Positions 14,739 through 23,138 of a stretch of 64,000 nucleotides of DNA are shown in pieces. The first letter of the stretch is position 1; each line of letters begins with the position of its first letter. This stretch comes from JACQAP01 sp035548375 (GTDB lineage Bacteria; Pseudomonadota; Gammaproteobacteria; Burkholderiales; JACQAP01). The translations under genes were made by a program, and so were the position numbers. The stretch covers positions 3,939-67,938 of the forward strand of contig DASZTG010000092.1 of NCBI GenBank assembly GCA_035548375.1, written 5' to 3'. The notes beneath the pieces were generated by a model. It was not told the origin of the DNA, did not search any database, and saw nothing but the letters and a program-made list of their open reading frames with translations.

Positions 14739-15914
14739 TCAGGACTGCCTGAGCACGGACTCGAGGACCGAAGCCATCTCGTCGATCTCCGCAGTGGAGA
14801 CGTTCAGTGCCGGCATGAATCTCAGCAGATTCGGTCGCGGCGCATTCAGCAATACGCCGGCTTCCCGCGCGCTGTCCACGACTGCGGAAGCCACATCTCT
14901 CTTGAGGTCGAGCGCCACCAGAAGCCCGCGGCCGCGCACTTCACCCAGCCCTGCCCTCGCGGACAGGGCCGACAATGTTTTCACGAGATGGGCACCGCTG
15001 GCCTCGACACCGCGCAGGAAACCGGGAGCAAGCATTGCGTCCATGATCGCGCAACCGACCGCTGCCATGAGCGGATTGCCGTTGAAGGTCCCGCCCTGGT
15101 CGCCATGTTCGAACACGGACACCGATTCCTTTGCGACAAGCGCGGCCAGCGGCACGCCGCCGCCCAGGCCCTTGCCCAGGGTCATGATGTCCGGCTCGAT
15201 GCCGGAGTACTCGTAGCCCCACAACTTCCCGGTCCTCGCCACGCCGGTCTGGATTTCATCGACGATCAGCAGCAGTTTCCTTTTGCGCGTCAGCTCGCGC
15301 AGGCCGCGCATGAACTCGTCGGTCGCGATGATGACACCGGTTTCGCCCTGGATGGGCTCCAGCATGACGGCAACCGTCCTGTCGGATATCAGCGCCTCGA
15401 CAGAAGCGAGATCGTTGAGCTTCGCTTTCGGGAAGCCAGGCACCTTGGGCTCGAACAAGTCGCGGAATTGCGGCTTGCCCGACGCCGACATCGTGGCCAG
15501 CGTGCGCCCGTGGAACGAATTTTCGAACGTGATGATCTCGTAGGCGCCATCCTTGTTGCGCGCTCCCCATTTGCGCGCGAGCTTGATCGCGCCTTCATTG
15601 GCTTCCGCGCCGCTGTTGGTGAAGAACACTTTCTGGAAGCAGCTGTTGCGCTCTATCACCTGAGCGAGGCGCATCGACGGCTCGTTGTAGAACGCCGGGC
15701 TCGGCGTGATGAGCTTGCGCGACTGCTCCGCAAGCGCGTCGGAGATGAGGCGCGGACTATGTCCCAGGCAGTTGACTGCCCAGCCCTGGACGAAATCCAG
15801 GTAGCGCTTGCCCGCGTGGTCCCACAGCCAGGATCCTTCGCCGCGCACGAATATGATCGGCGGGCGCGAAGTAATCTCCATCAACGAACGAACCGGGAAA
15901 TCGTCGAAATTCAT
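14739..15914 (-). CDS. argD: Acetylornithine aminotransferase family (class III, PLP)
   Basis: This 391-residue class III aminotransferase probably makes N-acetylornithine from N-acetylglutamate semialdehyde in arginine synthesis. It shows the phosphate-binding FTNSGAEANEGAIKLAR, the FHGRTLATMSASG motif, the Asp of LLIVDEIQTG, the PLP lysine in LGKGLGGG and the QGGTFNGNPL segment. The length fits ArgD. Close relatives use ornithine, 4-aminobutyrate or succinylornithine, and no other arginine gene lies beside it, so substrate specificity is less certain than the family. Confidence 0.85.
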   Translation of the reverse strand: MNFDDFPVRSLMEITSRPPIIFVRGEGSWLWDHAGKRYLDFVQGWAVNCLGHSPRLISDALAEQSRKLITPSPAFYNEPSMRLAQVIERNSCFQKVFFTNSGAEANEGAIKLARKWGARNKDGAYEIITFENSFHGRTLATMSASGKPQFRDLFEPKVPGFPKAKLNDLASVEALISDRTVAVMLEPIQGETGVIIATDEFMRGLRELTRKRKLLLIVDEIQTGVARTGKLWGYEYSGIEPDIMTLGKGLGGGVPLAALVAKESVSVFEHGDQGGTFNGNPLMAAVGCAIMDAMLAPGFLRGVEASGAHLVKTLSALSARAGLGEVRGRGLLVALDLKRDVASAVVDSAREAGVLLNAPRPNLLRFMPALNVSTAEIDEMASVLESVLRQS

Positions 15915-15979
15915 GTCGCCTTACCTGTCGCCATTCGAATACCGTTGGGAAGTTCTCGAGAGTGCGGCCGCGGACGCAT

Positions 15980-16675
15980 TCAACCCGTCGTGCCGAAAAT
16001 GGAGCCGATGCCGGCCGTCACCGCCATTGCCAGCGCGCCCCAGAACGTGACGCGCACAGCCCCCTTCGCCACGTTGGCACCTCCCGCGCGCGCGGCCAAT
16101 GCGCCAAGGAGGGCGAGGAACACGAGCGAGGTCAATCCCACCAGAAGAATCAGCTTGGCCGCGGGTGCCGCCACCGCCACGATAAGGGGCAAAGCCGCGC
16201 CGACGGAATAGCTCGACGCCGACGCCAGTGCAGCCTGGAGGGGTCGCGCCGCCTGTGCCTCCGATATCCCGAGCTCGTCGCGCGCATGGGCGCCCAGGGC
16301 GTCGTGCGAGGTCAATTGCGTGGCGACTTTCTTCGCCAGGTCGGGTTCGAGGCCGCGGGCAACATAGATGGCGGCGAGCTCGCGAAGCTCGCCTTCGTCG
16401 TCGGTCTCCAGCTCCTTGCGTTCGCGCTCGATGTCCGCCGCTTCCGCGTCCGCCTGCGAGTGCACTGAAACGTATTCGCCTGCCGCCATGGACATGGCGC
16501 CGGCCACCATGCCGGCCACGCCCGCGATCATGATGTTCGACTGCGTGGCTTGCGCGGCCGCGACGCCGACGACGAGGCTGGCGGTCGAGAGGATGCCGTC
16601 GTTCGCGCCCAGCACCGCCGCCCGCAACCAGCCGATGCGCTTGATGCCGTGCCTTTCCCGGTGTCGATGCGCCAT
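15980..16675 (-). CDS. VIT/CCC1-family iron or manganese transporter
   Basis: This 231-residue membrane protein of the VIT1/CCC1 family exports Fe2+ or Mn2+ from the cytoplasm. The first helix carries the typical AAVLGANDGILSTASLVVGVA, then GVAGMVAGAMSMAAGEYVSVHSQ. A long cytoplasmic acidic loop (ERERKELETDDEGELREL and following), the metal-binding region, separates it from three C-terminal helices. ATG at 16675 begins just before the conserved basic N-terminus; an earlier in-frame start at 16732 was rejected. It follows the carbonic anhydrase gene by 31 bases. Confidence 0.9.
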   Translation of the reverse strand: MAHRHRERHGIKRIGWLRAAVLGANDGILSTASLVVGVAAAQATQSNIMIAGVAGMVAGAMSMAAGEYVSVHSQADAEAADIERERKELETDDEGELRELAAIYVARGLEPDLAKKVATQLTSHDALGAHARDELGISEAQAARPLQAALASASSYSVGAALPLIVAVAAPAAKLILLVGLTSLVFLALLGALAARAGGANVAKGAVRVTFWGALAMAVTAGIGSIFGTTG

Positions 16676-16706
16676 CCTCGGAGTCGCAGCCCCGAATCCT
16701 TGGGCG

Positions 16707-17387
16707 TTAGCGTGCAACGCCCAAGCCGGCAACCTTGCCGGTCGGGTCGAGGGAATTCAGCGCTGCCTCATAAGAGGGCTCCAGGTCTCCGGGATTCTCC
16801 ACGGACATCCTCAGGTCGCGGATGACGCCATCCTTGAGATCGTAGGCCCAGCTGTGCACGGCGACCTGCTGCCCGCGCGCCCAGGCATCCTGCACGACGG
16901 TCGTCTGCGCGACGTTGAGTGCCTGCTCGATGACGTTGAGTTCGCACAGGCGCGTGATGCGCTCCTCGCGCGAAGCGATTGCCGCCAGTGCGTCGCGATG
17001 CTTCTGCCCGACGTCCTGGACGTGTCGCAGCCAGTTGTCGATCAAGCCCAGCTTCAGGTTGTCGTGCGCAGCCGTCACGCCGCCGCAGCCGTAGTGCCCG
17101 CAGACGATGACGTGCTTCACCTTCAGCACATCGACGGCGTATTGCAGCACCGAGAGGCAGTTCAGGTCCGCGTGCACGACGATGTTGGCGACGTTGCGGT
17201 GGACGAAGACCTCGCCCGGCGCCAGGTTGGTGATCTGGTTGGCGGGCACGCGGCTGTCCGAGCAGCCGATCCAGAGGTATTCCGGAACCTGGATCTTCGA
17301 CAGGTTGGTGAAGTAATCGGGCTCGCGGGCGCGCACGCCCGCCGCCCACAGGCGGTTGTTGGTGAGCAGCTTGTCGAGTCTCTTCAT
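16707..17387 (-). CDS. can: Beta-class carbonic anhydrase
   Basis: This enzyme interconverts CO2 and bicarbonate, supplying carboxylases. The 226-residue protein has the zinc ligand and catalytic dyad in CSDSR (Cys 42, Asp 44, Arg 46) and the second ligand pair in VCGHYGCGG. The FVHRNVAN segment and the dimer region are also typical. ATG at 17387 was preferred to a start six codons upstream because MKRLDKLL matches the family N-terminus. It lies 33 bases after the YaiI-family gene and 31 before the VIT gene, so probably one transcript. Confidence 0.95.
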   Translation of the reverse strand: MKRLDKLLTNNRLWAAGVRAREPDYFTNLSKIQVPEYLWIGCSDSRVPANQITNLAPGEVFVHRNVANIVVHADLNCLSVLQYAVDVLKVKHVIVCGHYGCGGVTAAHDNLKLGLIDNWLRHVQDVGQKHRDALAAIASREERITRLCELNVIEQALNVAQTTVVQDAWARGQQVAVHSWAYDLKDGVIRDLRMSVENPGDLEPSYEAALNSLDPTGKVAGLGVAR

Positions 17388-17420
17388 GCCGCAATCATTC
17401 CACAACTGCGGCCGGCGCGC

Positions 17421-17873
17421 CTACCGCGCGCGCGCCGCCGCCAGGAAGCGGTCCAGCCTCGCGGCGAACGCCTGCCGATCGGCATGGCTGAAGCCGGCGG
17501 GACCGCCCGTGTCGACCCCGCTGCTGCGCAGCTCGTCCATGAGCTTGCGCATGGCCAGGCGCTCCTTGATGTTGTCCGTGGTGAACGCCTCGCCACGGGG
17601 ATCCAGGGCGTTCGCGCCTTTGGCGAGCACCGCGGCGGCAAGCGGAATGTCTCCCGTGACGACGAGATCGCCCGGCTGGACGAGTTCTGCAATCTTGTTG
17701 TCGGCGACGTCGAATCCGGGAGGAACCTGGATCGCCTGGATGAACCGGGAAGGCGGGATCCGGATTGCCTGATTGGCAACCAGGGTGAGCGGCGTCTGCG
17801 TCCGCTCGGCGGCCCGGAACAGGATTTCCTTGACGGCGTTCGGGCATGCATCCGCATCCACCCAGATTCGCAT
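17421..17873 (-). CDS. YaiI/YqxD family protein (UPF0178, DUF188)
   Basis: This 150-residue conserved protein begins MRIWVDADACPNAVKEIL, the family signature, and has the aspartates and VVTGDIPLAAAVLAKGA typical of this PIN-like nuclease-related fold. Function is not established for the family. ATG at 17873 was preferred to a GTG three codons earlier. It lies 14 bases after the small lysine-rich gene. Confidence 0.92.
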   Translation of the reverse strand: MRIWVDADACPNAVKEILFRAAERTQTPLTLVANQAIRIPPSRFIQAIQVPPGFDVADNKIAELVQPGDLVVTGDIPLAAAVLAKGANALDPRGEAFTTDNIKERLAMRKLMDELRSSGVDTGGPAGFSHADRQAFAARLDRFLAAARAR

Positions 17874-17887
17874 GCCCGCCACCGCGT

Positions 17888-18055
17888 TCAGCTTGGCGAG
17901 GGCGTCTTTTCCTCGGCCGGCGGCGCATCCGCGCCTTCGGCGGCGTCAGGCGAGCCGGCCTTCTCCGCCGCCTTGCGCAGGCGCTTCTCTTCCTGCTTCT
18001 TCTTTTTTGCGATTTCCTTCTGGCGCTTCTCGAATGCGTAATTTGGCTTTGCCAA
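17888..18055 (-). CDS. Small lysine-rich conserved protein
   Basis: This 55-residue protein begins at TTG 18055 with the ribosome-binding site AGAGGTGA just before it. The sequence AKPNYAFEKRQKEIAKKKKQ followed by a charged helix matches a small family common in proteobacteria; the acidic, proline-rich tail varies. Function is unknown; the charge suggests nucleic-acid or ribosome association, which is inference. A longer frame starting at 18103 would lack a ribosome-binding site. Confidence 0.65.
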   Translation of the reverse strand: MAKPNYAFEKRQKEIAKKKKQEEKRLRKAAEKAGSPDAAEGADAPPAEEKTPSPS

Positions 18056-18101
18056 TCCGTCACCTCTCAATAAGAGTCGAAGACAACAGCTGCCATTCGG
18101 C

Positions 18102-18120
18102 AAAGGCGATTATCGCCTTT
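18102..18120. terminator. Perfect hairpin between convergently spaced operon ends
   Basis: AAAGGCGA and TCGCCTTT form an 8-bp stem with a 3-base loop, flanked on the plus side by ATTTTAATAATTT. It lies between the end of the SDR gene and the start of the lysine-rich gene. As a terminator for the leftward sugar-acid operon it is plausible but the T-run on that strand is weak. Confidence 0.4.
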
Positions 18121-18164
18121 ATTTTAATAATTTGCGCCACTTTTTGAGGTTGGTTTCGAGATCG

Positions 18165-18911
18165 CTATCGCCCCCCCGACACGTCGATGAAGCTTCCCGT
18201 GACGTAGGCCGAGTCCTCGGACAGCAGCCACAGGATGGCGCTGGCCACCTCCTCCGCCGTCCCGCCCCGCTTCATCGGTGTGAACGCCTTGACCCGATCC
18301 ACCCGGTTTGGCTCGCCCCCGCTGGCATGCATTTCCGTGTAGATGAATCCCGGCCGTACGCCGTTCACGCGAATGCCTTCCTCCGCGACTTCCTTCGCCA
18401 GGCCGACGGTCAGCGAATCGACCGCGCCCTTCGATGCCGCATAGTCGATGTATTCGCCCGGCGAACCCAGTTGCGACGCCCGCGAGGAGACGTTGACGAT
18501 CCCGCCGCCCTCCCCGCCCTGCCGGGTCGACATGCGTCGCACCGCTTCACGGCAGCAAATGAAAGCACCCGTGACATTGGTCGCGAATACGCGTTCTAGC
18601 CGGGCCGCATCGATTCCCTCGATCCTGGTCTGCTTTTCGAGAATCCCGGCGTTGTTGACGAGCGCGGTGACGCGGCCCAGTTGCTTGTCGACGGTTTCGA
18701 ACAGGTGCACGGCCTCGGCTTCGACCGCGATGTTCGCGGCGACCGCGATGGCATGCCTGCCGATTTTTTCGATGTCGCGGACGACGACTTCGGCCGCCTC
18801 TCGATTGCGCAGGTAGTTCACGCATACCGCGTATCCGCGTTGCGCGGCCAGCAGCGCCGTTGCGGCGCCTATGCCGCGGCTGCCTCCGGTCACGATCATG
18901 ATCTTGTTCAT
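18165..18911 (-). CDS. Short-chain dehydrogenase/reductase
   Basis: This 248-residue NAD(P)-dependent SDR has the cofactor motif TGGSRGIG at residues 8-15, NNAG, the catalytic Ser in NVSSRAS and the YxxxK pair in YIDYAASKG; the C-terminus GSFIDVSGGR is typical. Arg/Asn residues after the second strand (NYLRNRE) favour NADP. Substrate is unknown. It is the last gene of a leftward operon with sugar-acid-type enzymes, 40 bases after the oxidoreductase before it, so it may reduce or oxidise a sugar derivative. Confidence 0.88.
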   Translation of the reverse strand: MNKIMIVTGGSRGIGAATALLAAQRGYAVCVNYLRNREAAEVVVRDIEKIGRHAIAVAANIAVEAEAVHLFETVDKQLGRVTALVNNAGILEKQTRIEGIDAARLERVFATNVTGAFICCREAVRRMSTRQGGEGGGIVNVSSRASQLGSPGEYIDYAASKGAVDSLTVGLAKEVAEEGIRVNGVRPGFIYTEMHASGGEPNRVDRVKAFTPMKRGGTAEEVASAILWLLSEDSAYVTGSFIDVSGGR

Positions 18912-18951
18912 GCGAATGACGCCCTTTTCCGGTTTGTCGCAGCGGCGAACC

Positions 18952-20250
18952 TTAGCTCGTCGGCAAGGCTGCAACTCCTGCCTTCCGGCATAGCGCCAGC
19001 GCCGCTGCCAGCAACGAATACTTGCAAGCGATGTCGGCCAGCGCGGCGGCGGACGGTCCGCCGTTTTCGAGCGCCAGCAGGAATTCGTCGAGCACCGCGG
19101 AAAAATGCTGCTCGTGTGTCGTCCGCAAGCCTGGTGGAATGCGGACGCGATATCCGTCGCCGACCGGTTCGATGCCGATGCCGGGGAATTCGGCCTGCAT
19201 GCCGGCGACGGCTTCTTCCAGGTCACGCGCGAATTCCGCACCGGGCGCGGCAGGCAGCAGGGTCAGCTCGGTCCGGAAGCTGGTCGCCGGCCCCTGGTCG
19301 ACGATCAGTGTACAGCGGCTGCCGCGCAGTTCCGCATGATGCAGGTCGCCGCTGCCTTCGGGCTCCGTCAGGTTCCAGAGCGCTTCGATCTGCACGGAAA
19401 TGCCGCGCAAACGATAGTGGATCGCCGCATTACAAGGGTAGTGCAGCGCATCGGCTTGCACGTGCGCGCGGACTTGCTCCGGAAAATCTTCCAGCCCGGT
19501 AATGCGCGCGTAGATGTCCCGCGGAACGACAGTCGGCCACTGGCGCGCGGCGAGGTCGCGGACGTCGCGTGCCATGTCGAAAGGGCCGGCGTCCGGCAGC
19601 ATCCATTGCACCAGATCCACCAGGTGGGTGGTGACGTCGGTCATCCCCTCGCCCTGCACGGCGGTATCGAAATACCATGCCGGCCGCCGCAGCGGACGCC
19701 CGTTCACGTTCTTGTACAGGTGATGGACGCTGCGCATGGAGATGGCAGGCCGCGAGCCTTCCTCGATGAACGACCCGAACACGCGCGCATTGCACGCGAA
19801 CGCCCTTTGCAGACGGTTCGCGATCTCGTGGCGCTCGGTCATGATGTCCATGCACGGCGTCACGGGATCCAGCAGGTCCGCAAGCGCATCGGCCTGCGAA
19901 GGCTCGATGATCCACGGCTTGTCCGCGAGCACGGCGATGCCGAGGCGCTTCAAAAACCGGATCAGCGGCAATTTCTGGTTGTTCTTCCCGGCGAGGATCG
20001 CGACGTCTCCGGGCCGGGTGGCCGCCAGGCGCTCCGGATAGTCCGCACCGCGATGGACGTACATCGTCCAGTGCGTTGGATCGGACGGGCGTTCGTTGAA
20101 CGCATGGACCAGGCGCAGGAAATTATCCAGGTCCGGCCCGTCGTCGGAGAAGATGCGCACGTCTTCCTCGATGCGCGGATTGCGCGCGCGCAAGGTCAGT
20201 GCGGCGTGAAAATGCCCGGGATTGACGATGATCAGGCGGTGCTTCGCCAT
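18952..20250 (-). CDS. Gfo/Idh/MocA-like oxidoreductase with putative oxidoreductase C-terminal domain
   Basis: This 432-residue protein has an N-terminal Rossmann-like region (RLIIVNPGHFHAALTLRAR) that lacks the classic GxGxxG, then VAILAGKNNQKLPLIRFLKRLGIAVLADKPW, where the conserved ADKPW matches the EKP-type motif of Gfo/Idh/MocA enzymes. The C-terminal half fits the less studied family of putative oxidoreductase C-terminal domains (GMTDVTTHLVDLVQWM). ATG at 20250 lies inside the end of the upstream oxidoreductase gene (19-base overlap), indicating translational coupling. Substrate unknown, probably a sugar or sugar acid. Confidence 0.75.
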   Translation of the reverse strand: MAKHRLIIVNPGHFHAALTLRARNPRIEEDVRIFSDDGPDLDNFLRLVHAFNERPSDPTHWTMYVHRGADYPERLAATRPGDVAILAGKNNQKLPLIRFLKRLGIAVLADKPWIIEPSQADALADLLDPVTPCMDIMTERHEIANRLQRAFACNARVFGSFIEEGSRPAISMRSVHHLYKNVNGRPLRRPAWYFDTAVQGEGMTDVTTHLVDLVQWMLPDAGPFDMARDVRDLAARQWPTVVPRDIYARITGLEDFPEQVRAHVQADALHYPCNAAIHYRLRGISVQIEALWNLTEPEGSGDLHHAELRGSRCTLIVDQGPATSFRTELTLLPAAPGAEFARDLEEAVAGMQAEFPGIGIEPVGDGYRVRIPPGLRTTHEQHFSAVLDEFLLALENGGPSAAALADIACKYSLLAAALALCRKAGVAALPTS

Positions 20251-21287
20251 CCCTGCCCCGTATCCGCCAGATGGACGGTCGTCCCGGTGTTGGCCGCCGC
20301 GAGCAACGCATCGATCAGCCGGTGCACCCGCAGCGCCTCGGCGCCGTTTACGCGCGGTTCCTTGCCGTCGCGCAGCGCATCCAGGAAATCCAGCCAGACG
20401 CTGCGATGGTAGTCGTGCGGGAAGGCCATGGGATCGGCGCCAGTGCCGCCCGATGAACCGTCCGCGGAAAATGATTCGGTCCGGCCATCCTGCAGGCGCA
20501 TCTCCATCGCGGTGCCCGACAACGTCACGGTTCCACGCGTACCGGTCAGCTCGATGCGTTCCGCGGCACCGGGATACGCGGCCGTGGTCGCCTCGATGAC
20601 GCCGAAGGCGCCGCTGCGCCAGTGCACGGCCGCGCACACGATGTCCTCGCTTTCCATCCGATGTACCGGCGTAGTCGCGGCAAATCCCGTCACGCTTGCC
20701 GGATCGCCGGCCAGCGAAAGCAATACATCCAGCGTATGGATGGCTTGTGTGATCAGTACCCCGCCGCCGTCGCGCGCCCGGGTGCCGCGCCCCGGCTCGT
20801 CGTAGTAGCTCTGCGGTCGCCAAAGACGGATGGATGCCGACGCGCCGACCAGCGCGCCGAGCTCGTTGCCCCGCAACGCCGCGGCGACTTTCTCCACGGC
20901 AGGCTTGTGGCGGTGCTGCAATACGATGCCCAGGATGACGCCGCCGGCGCGGCAATCCGCCACCATTTCCTCGGCACGCGCCGTGGTGATCTCCAGCGGC
21001 TTTTCCAGCAGCACGTGCTTGCCGGCAACCGCGCAGCGCTTGACGATGTCGAGGTGCGTGTTCGGCGGTGTGAGCACCGCGACGGCATCGACCGATGCGT
21101 CATGCAGGATGGTGTCCAGGCTGTCGCATTGCGGGAAGGCGAATTTCTCGGCAAAGGCCGCACGCCTCGACGCGCTCGGGCTGAACGCATAGGCGACCTC
21201 GACCCGGTCCTTCAGGTCCAGCGCGCTCTTCGCATGCGGAACCACCGCCATGCCGAGGCCCACGATGGCGATGCGAGTTTTTTTCAT
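20232..21287 (-). CDS. Gfo/Idh/MocA family oxidoreductase
   Basis: This 351-residue NAD(P)-dependent dehydrogenase has an N-terminal Rossmann motif with the variant GLGMAVVPHAKSA, the VLTPPNTHLDIVKRC segment and the conserved GKHVLLEKPLEIT, where the EKP lysine acts in catalysis. The histidine region GVLITQAIHTLDVLLSLAG is typical of inositol- or sugar-oxidising members. ATG at 21287 was preferred to a start 7 codons upstream. It follows the 2-hydroxyacid dehydrogenase by 13 bases and overlaps the next gene. Substrate unknown. Confidence 0.88.
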   Translation of the reverse strand: MKKTRIAIVGLGMAVVPHAKSALDLKDRVEVAYAFSPSASRRAAFAEKFAFPQCDSLDTILHDASVDAVAVLTPPNTHLDIVKRCAVAGKHVLLEKPLEITTARAEEMVADCRAGGVILGIVLQHRHKPAVEKVAAALRGNELGALVGASASIRLWRPQSYYDEPGRGTRARDGGGVLITQAIHTLDVLLSLAGDPASVTGFAATTPVHRMESEDIVCAAVHWRSGAFGVIEATTAAYPGAAERIELTGTRGTVTLSGTAMEMRLQDGRTESFSADGSSGGTGADPMAFPHDYHRSVWLDFLDALRDGKEPRVNGAEALRVHRLIDALLAAANTGTTVHLADTGQGWRSTA

Positions 21288-21300
21288 GTCCGGTCCCTGG

Positions 21301-22293
21301 TCATGCAAGAAAGCGCGACAGGCGGCTTGCCCGTTCGGCGTTGACCGCGCCCTTCGGGGCTCGCCCCTTCAGGATTTCCGCCACCTGGGCGACGGTTTCC
21401 ATGGCCTGGTGCTCCGTGGCCGGCGGGGTCAAGCCGCCGACGTGGGGCGTCGCCACGACTTTCGGATGCCGGGCGAGCGTCATGGAAGGCTTCTGGTCGT
21501 GCTCCCGACCCACGTCCATCGCGCAGCCAGCCAGGTGGCCGGAATCGAGCGCTTGCAGCAACGCGTGCTCGTCCACGAGGTTCCCGCGCGAAGCATTCAC
21601 GAAGAAGGCGCCCGGCTTCATCGATGCAAAGGATTTCTCGTCCATGAGATTCTCGGTCTCTGCCGTCGCGACCGCAAGGCAGGCGACGAAATCCGATTGC
21701 GCGAGCAGTTGCGGCAACGCGACCTGCGAGATTTCCTGGGTGGTTGCCTTTGCATAGGGGTCGGTCACGAGAACGCGCATGCCGAGCGCACCCGCGATTT
21801 CGCACAGGTAGCGCCCGATCTGGCCGTAGCCGATCACGCCCAGAACGGAGCCTTTCAACTGGCGCCCCATGGTTGCCTCGCGAACCTTTCCGTTGCGATA
21901 GTCCACGGTCGACAGGCTGATGTCACGCCCGAGGTCGATCATCGCGCCCAGCACCCATTCCGCCGTCGCCGCGATGAAACCGGCGCTCGCGTGCGTGACC
22001 AGCACGCCGTTTGCCGAGGCCGCTTCGACATCGACGTTCCGGATGTCCATCGCGCAGCGGCAGAACGCAACCAGGCGCGGAAGGCCCGCGAAGAGCCCGG
22101 CATCACCCGGCACGTGGCGATGCGTGACCACGACTTCGCAATCGCGCGCGGCAGCGACCAGTTCGCTGGTCGACAACTCGCGCCCCAGCGGATTGCGACG
22201 AACGTCCCCGAGCGCCGTCAGCGCGGCGAGCGCGCGATCGCTGTAGTAATTCTCCCGGACCAGCGGCGGATGCGTCAGCAGGATCGTCGCCAT
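21301..22293 (-). CDS. D-isomer-specific 2-hydroxyacid dehydrogenase
   Basis: This 330-residue NAD-dependent enzyme interconverts 2-hydroxy and 2-keto acids. It shows the cofactor motif GVIGYGQIGRYLCEIAGALGM, a following Asp (VTDPYA), the catalytic Arg region NASRGNLVDEHALL, the Glu/Asp dyad partner (AMDVGREHDQKP) and the His in ATPHVGGLT. It starts at ATG 22293, 2 bases after the amidohydrolase stop, and is followed at once by the Gfo/Idh gene. In this operon it may reduce a keto acid made from a sugar acid; the substrate is inference. Confidence 0.9.
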   Translation of the reverse strand: MATILLTHPPLVRENYYSDRALAALTALGDVRRNPLGRELSTSELVAAARDCEVVVTHRHVPGDAGLFAGLPRLVAFCRCAMDIRNVDVEAASANGVLVTHASAGFIAATAEWVLGAMIDLGRDISLSTVDYRNGKVREATMGRQLKGSVLGVIGYGQIGRYLCEIAGALGMRVLVTDPYAKATTQEISQVALPQLLAQSDFVACLAVATAETENLMDEKSFASMKPGAFFVNASRGNLVDEHALLQALDSGHLAGCAMDVGREHDQKPSMTLARHPKVVATPHVGGLTPPATEHQAMETVAQVAEILKGRAPKGAVNAERASRLSRFLA

Positions 22294-22295
22294 GC

Positions 22296-23138
22296 TCAAG
22301 CGGCGGGAAAGCCGAACAACCCGGCCGGGTTGTCCACGAGGATTTTCCGGCGCAGCAATTCATCGGGTGCCCAGTCGAGCAACAGGTCCAGCAAGTCTGC
22401 GTCGTCAGGCCTGCCATCCGCCGGCGCGGACGGATGCGGCCAGTTGCTCGCCCACAGCATGCGTTCCGGCGCGTGGCGGATCAGCGCTTTCGCCAGCCGC
22501 GCGACATCCTCGTATGCGGGACCGCCGGTCTTCGAAGTTTCGTAGTAGGCCGACAGCTTGACCCAGCAACGGCCGGTGTCGAGCAGGTGCAGCAGGGATT
22601 TGAAGCTTTTGGAATCCGGCGCGACCGGCTCGAGGAATTTGCCGACGTGGTCAATCACGAAACGTCCGGGCAAGCGCTCGATGCTGTCTTCGTATTTCGG
22701 CAGCTCGCGGCCGTCGAGCTGGATGTTCGCGTACCAGCCGAACGCATGCACGCGTGCCATGACCGCATGCATGGAGTCGATGTTCACCGCGCCGCCGGGC
22801 AGGTTGAATATGCGCTGGCCGCACATTCCCGATCGGGTCAGGCGATCGATTTCCGCATCGGCGACATCGGCCTTCACCACTGCCACGCCTTTGGCGTTCG
22901 CGCCGAGTGCCTGCACGGCCGCGACGGTGACACGGTTGTCGTCCTGGTAGGCGTTGGGCTGCACCACGATCACGCGCGACATGCCGAGGCGATTTTGCAG
23001 TTCGCGGTACATCGGCACGCTGAAGTTGCCCGGCAGCGGCGGGCCGCCGGGGGCCGAAGGAACGGCCGCATCGTAGAAATGCATGTGCGTGTCGCACATG
23101 CCGGCTGGCGCCACCAGCTTCGGCCGGCGTCCGGTCAA
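22296..23138 (-). CDS. Amidohydrolase family 2 lactonase/isomerase-like enzyme
   Basis: This 280-residue TIM-barrel metal enzyme is related to 2-pyrone-4,6-dicarboxylate hydrolase and galactarolactone isomerase. It shows the HxH motif CDTHMHFYD near residue 15-23, VVQPNAYQDDNRVT, RFVIDHVGKF, WVKLSAYYE and WASNWPHP. The TTG start at 23138 overlaps the stop of the upstream dehydrogenase gene (TTGA); an ATG at codon 14 would truncate before the HxH and is unlikely. Beside a uronate-dehydrogenase-like gene it probably acts on the sugar lactone that enzyme would release. Confidence 0.85.
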   Translation of the reverse strand: MTGRRPKLVAPAGMCDTHMHFYDAAVPSAPGGPPLPGNFSVPMYRELQNRLGMSRVIVVQPNAYQDDNRVTVAAVQALGANAKGVAVVKADVADAEIDRLTRSGMCGQRIFNLPGGAVNIDSMHAVMARVHAFGWYANIQLDGRELPKYEDSIERLPGRFVIDHVGKFLEPVAPDSKSFKSLLHLLDTGRCWVKLSAYYETSKTGGPAYEDVARLAKALIRHAPERMLWASNWPHPSAPADGRPDDADLLDLLLDWAPDELLRRKILVDNPAGLFGFPAA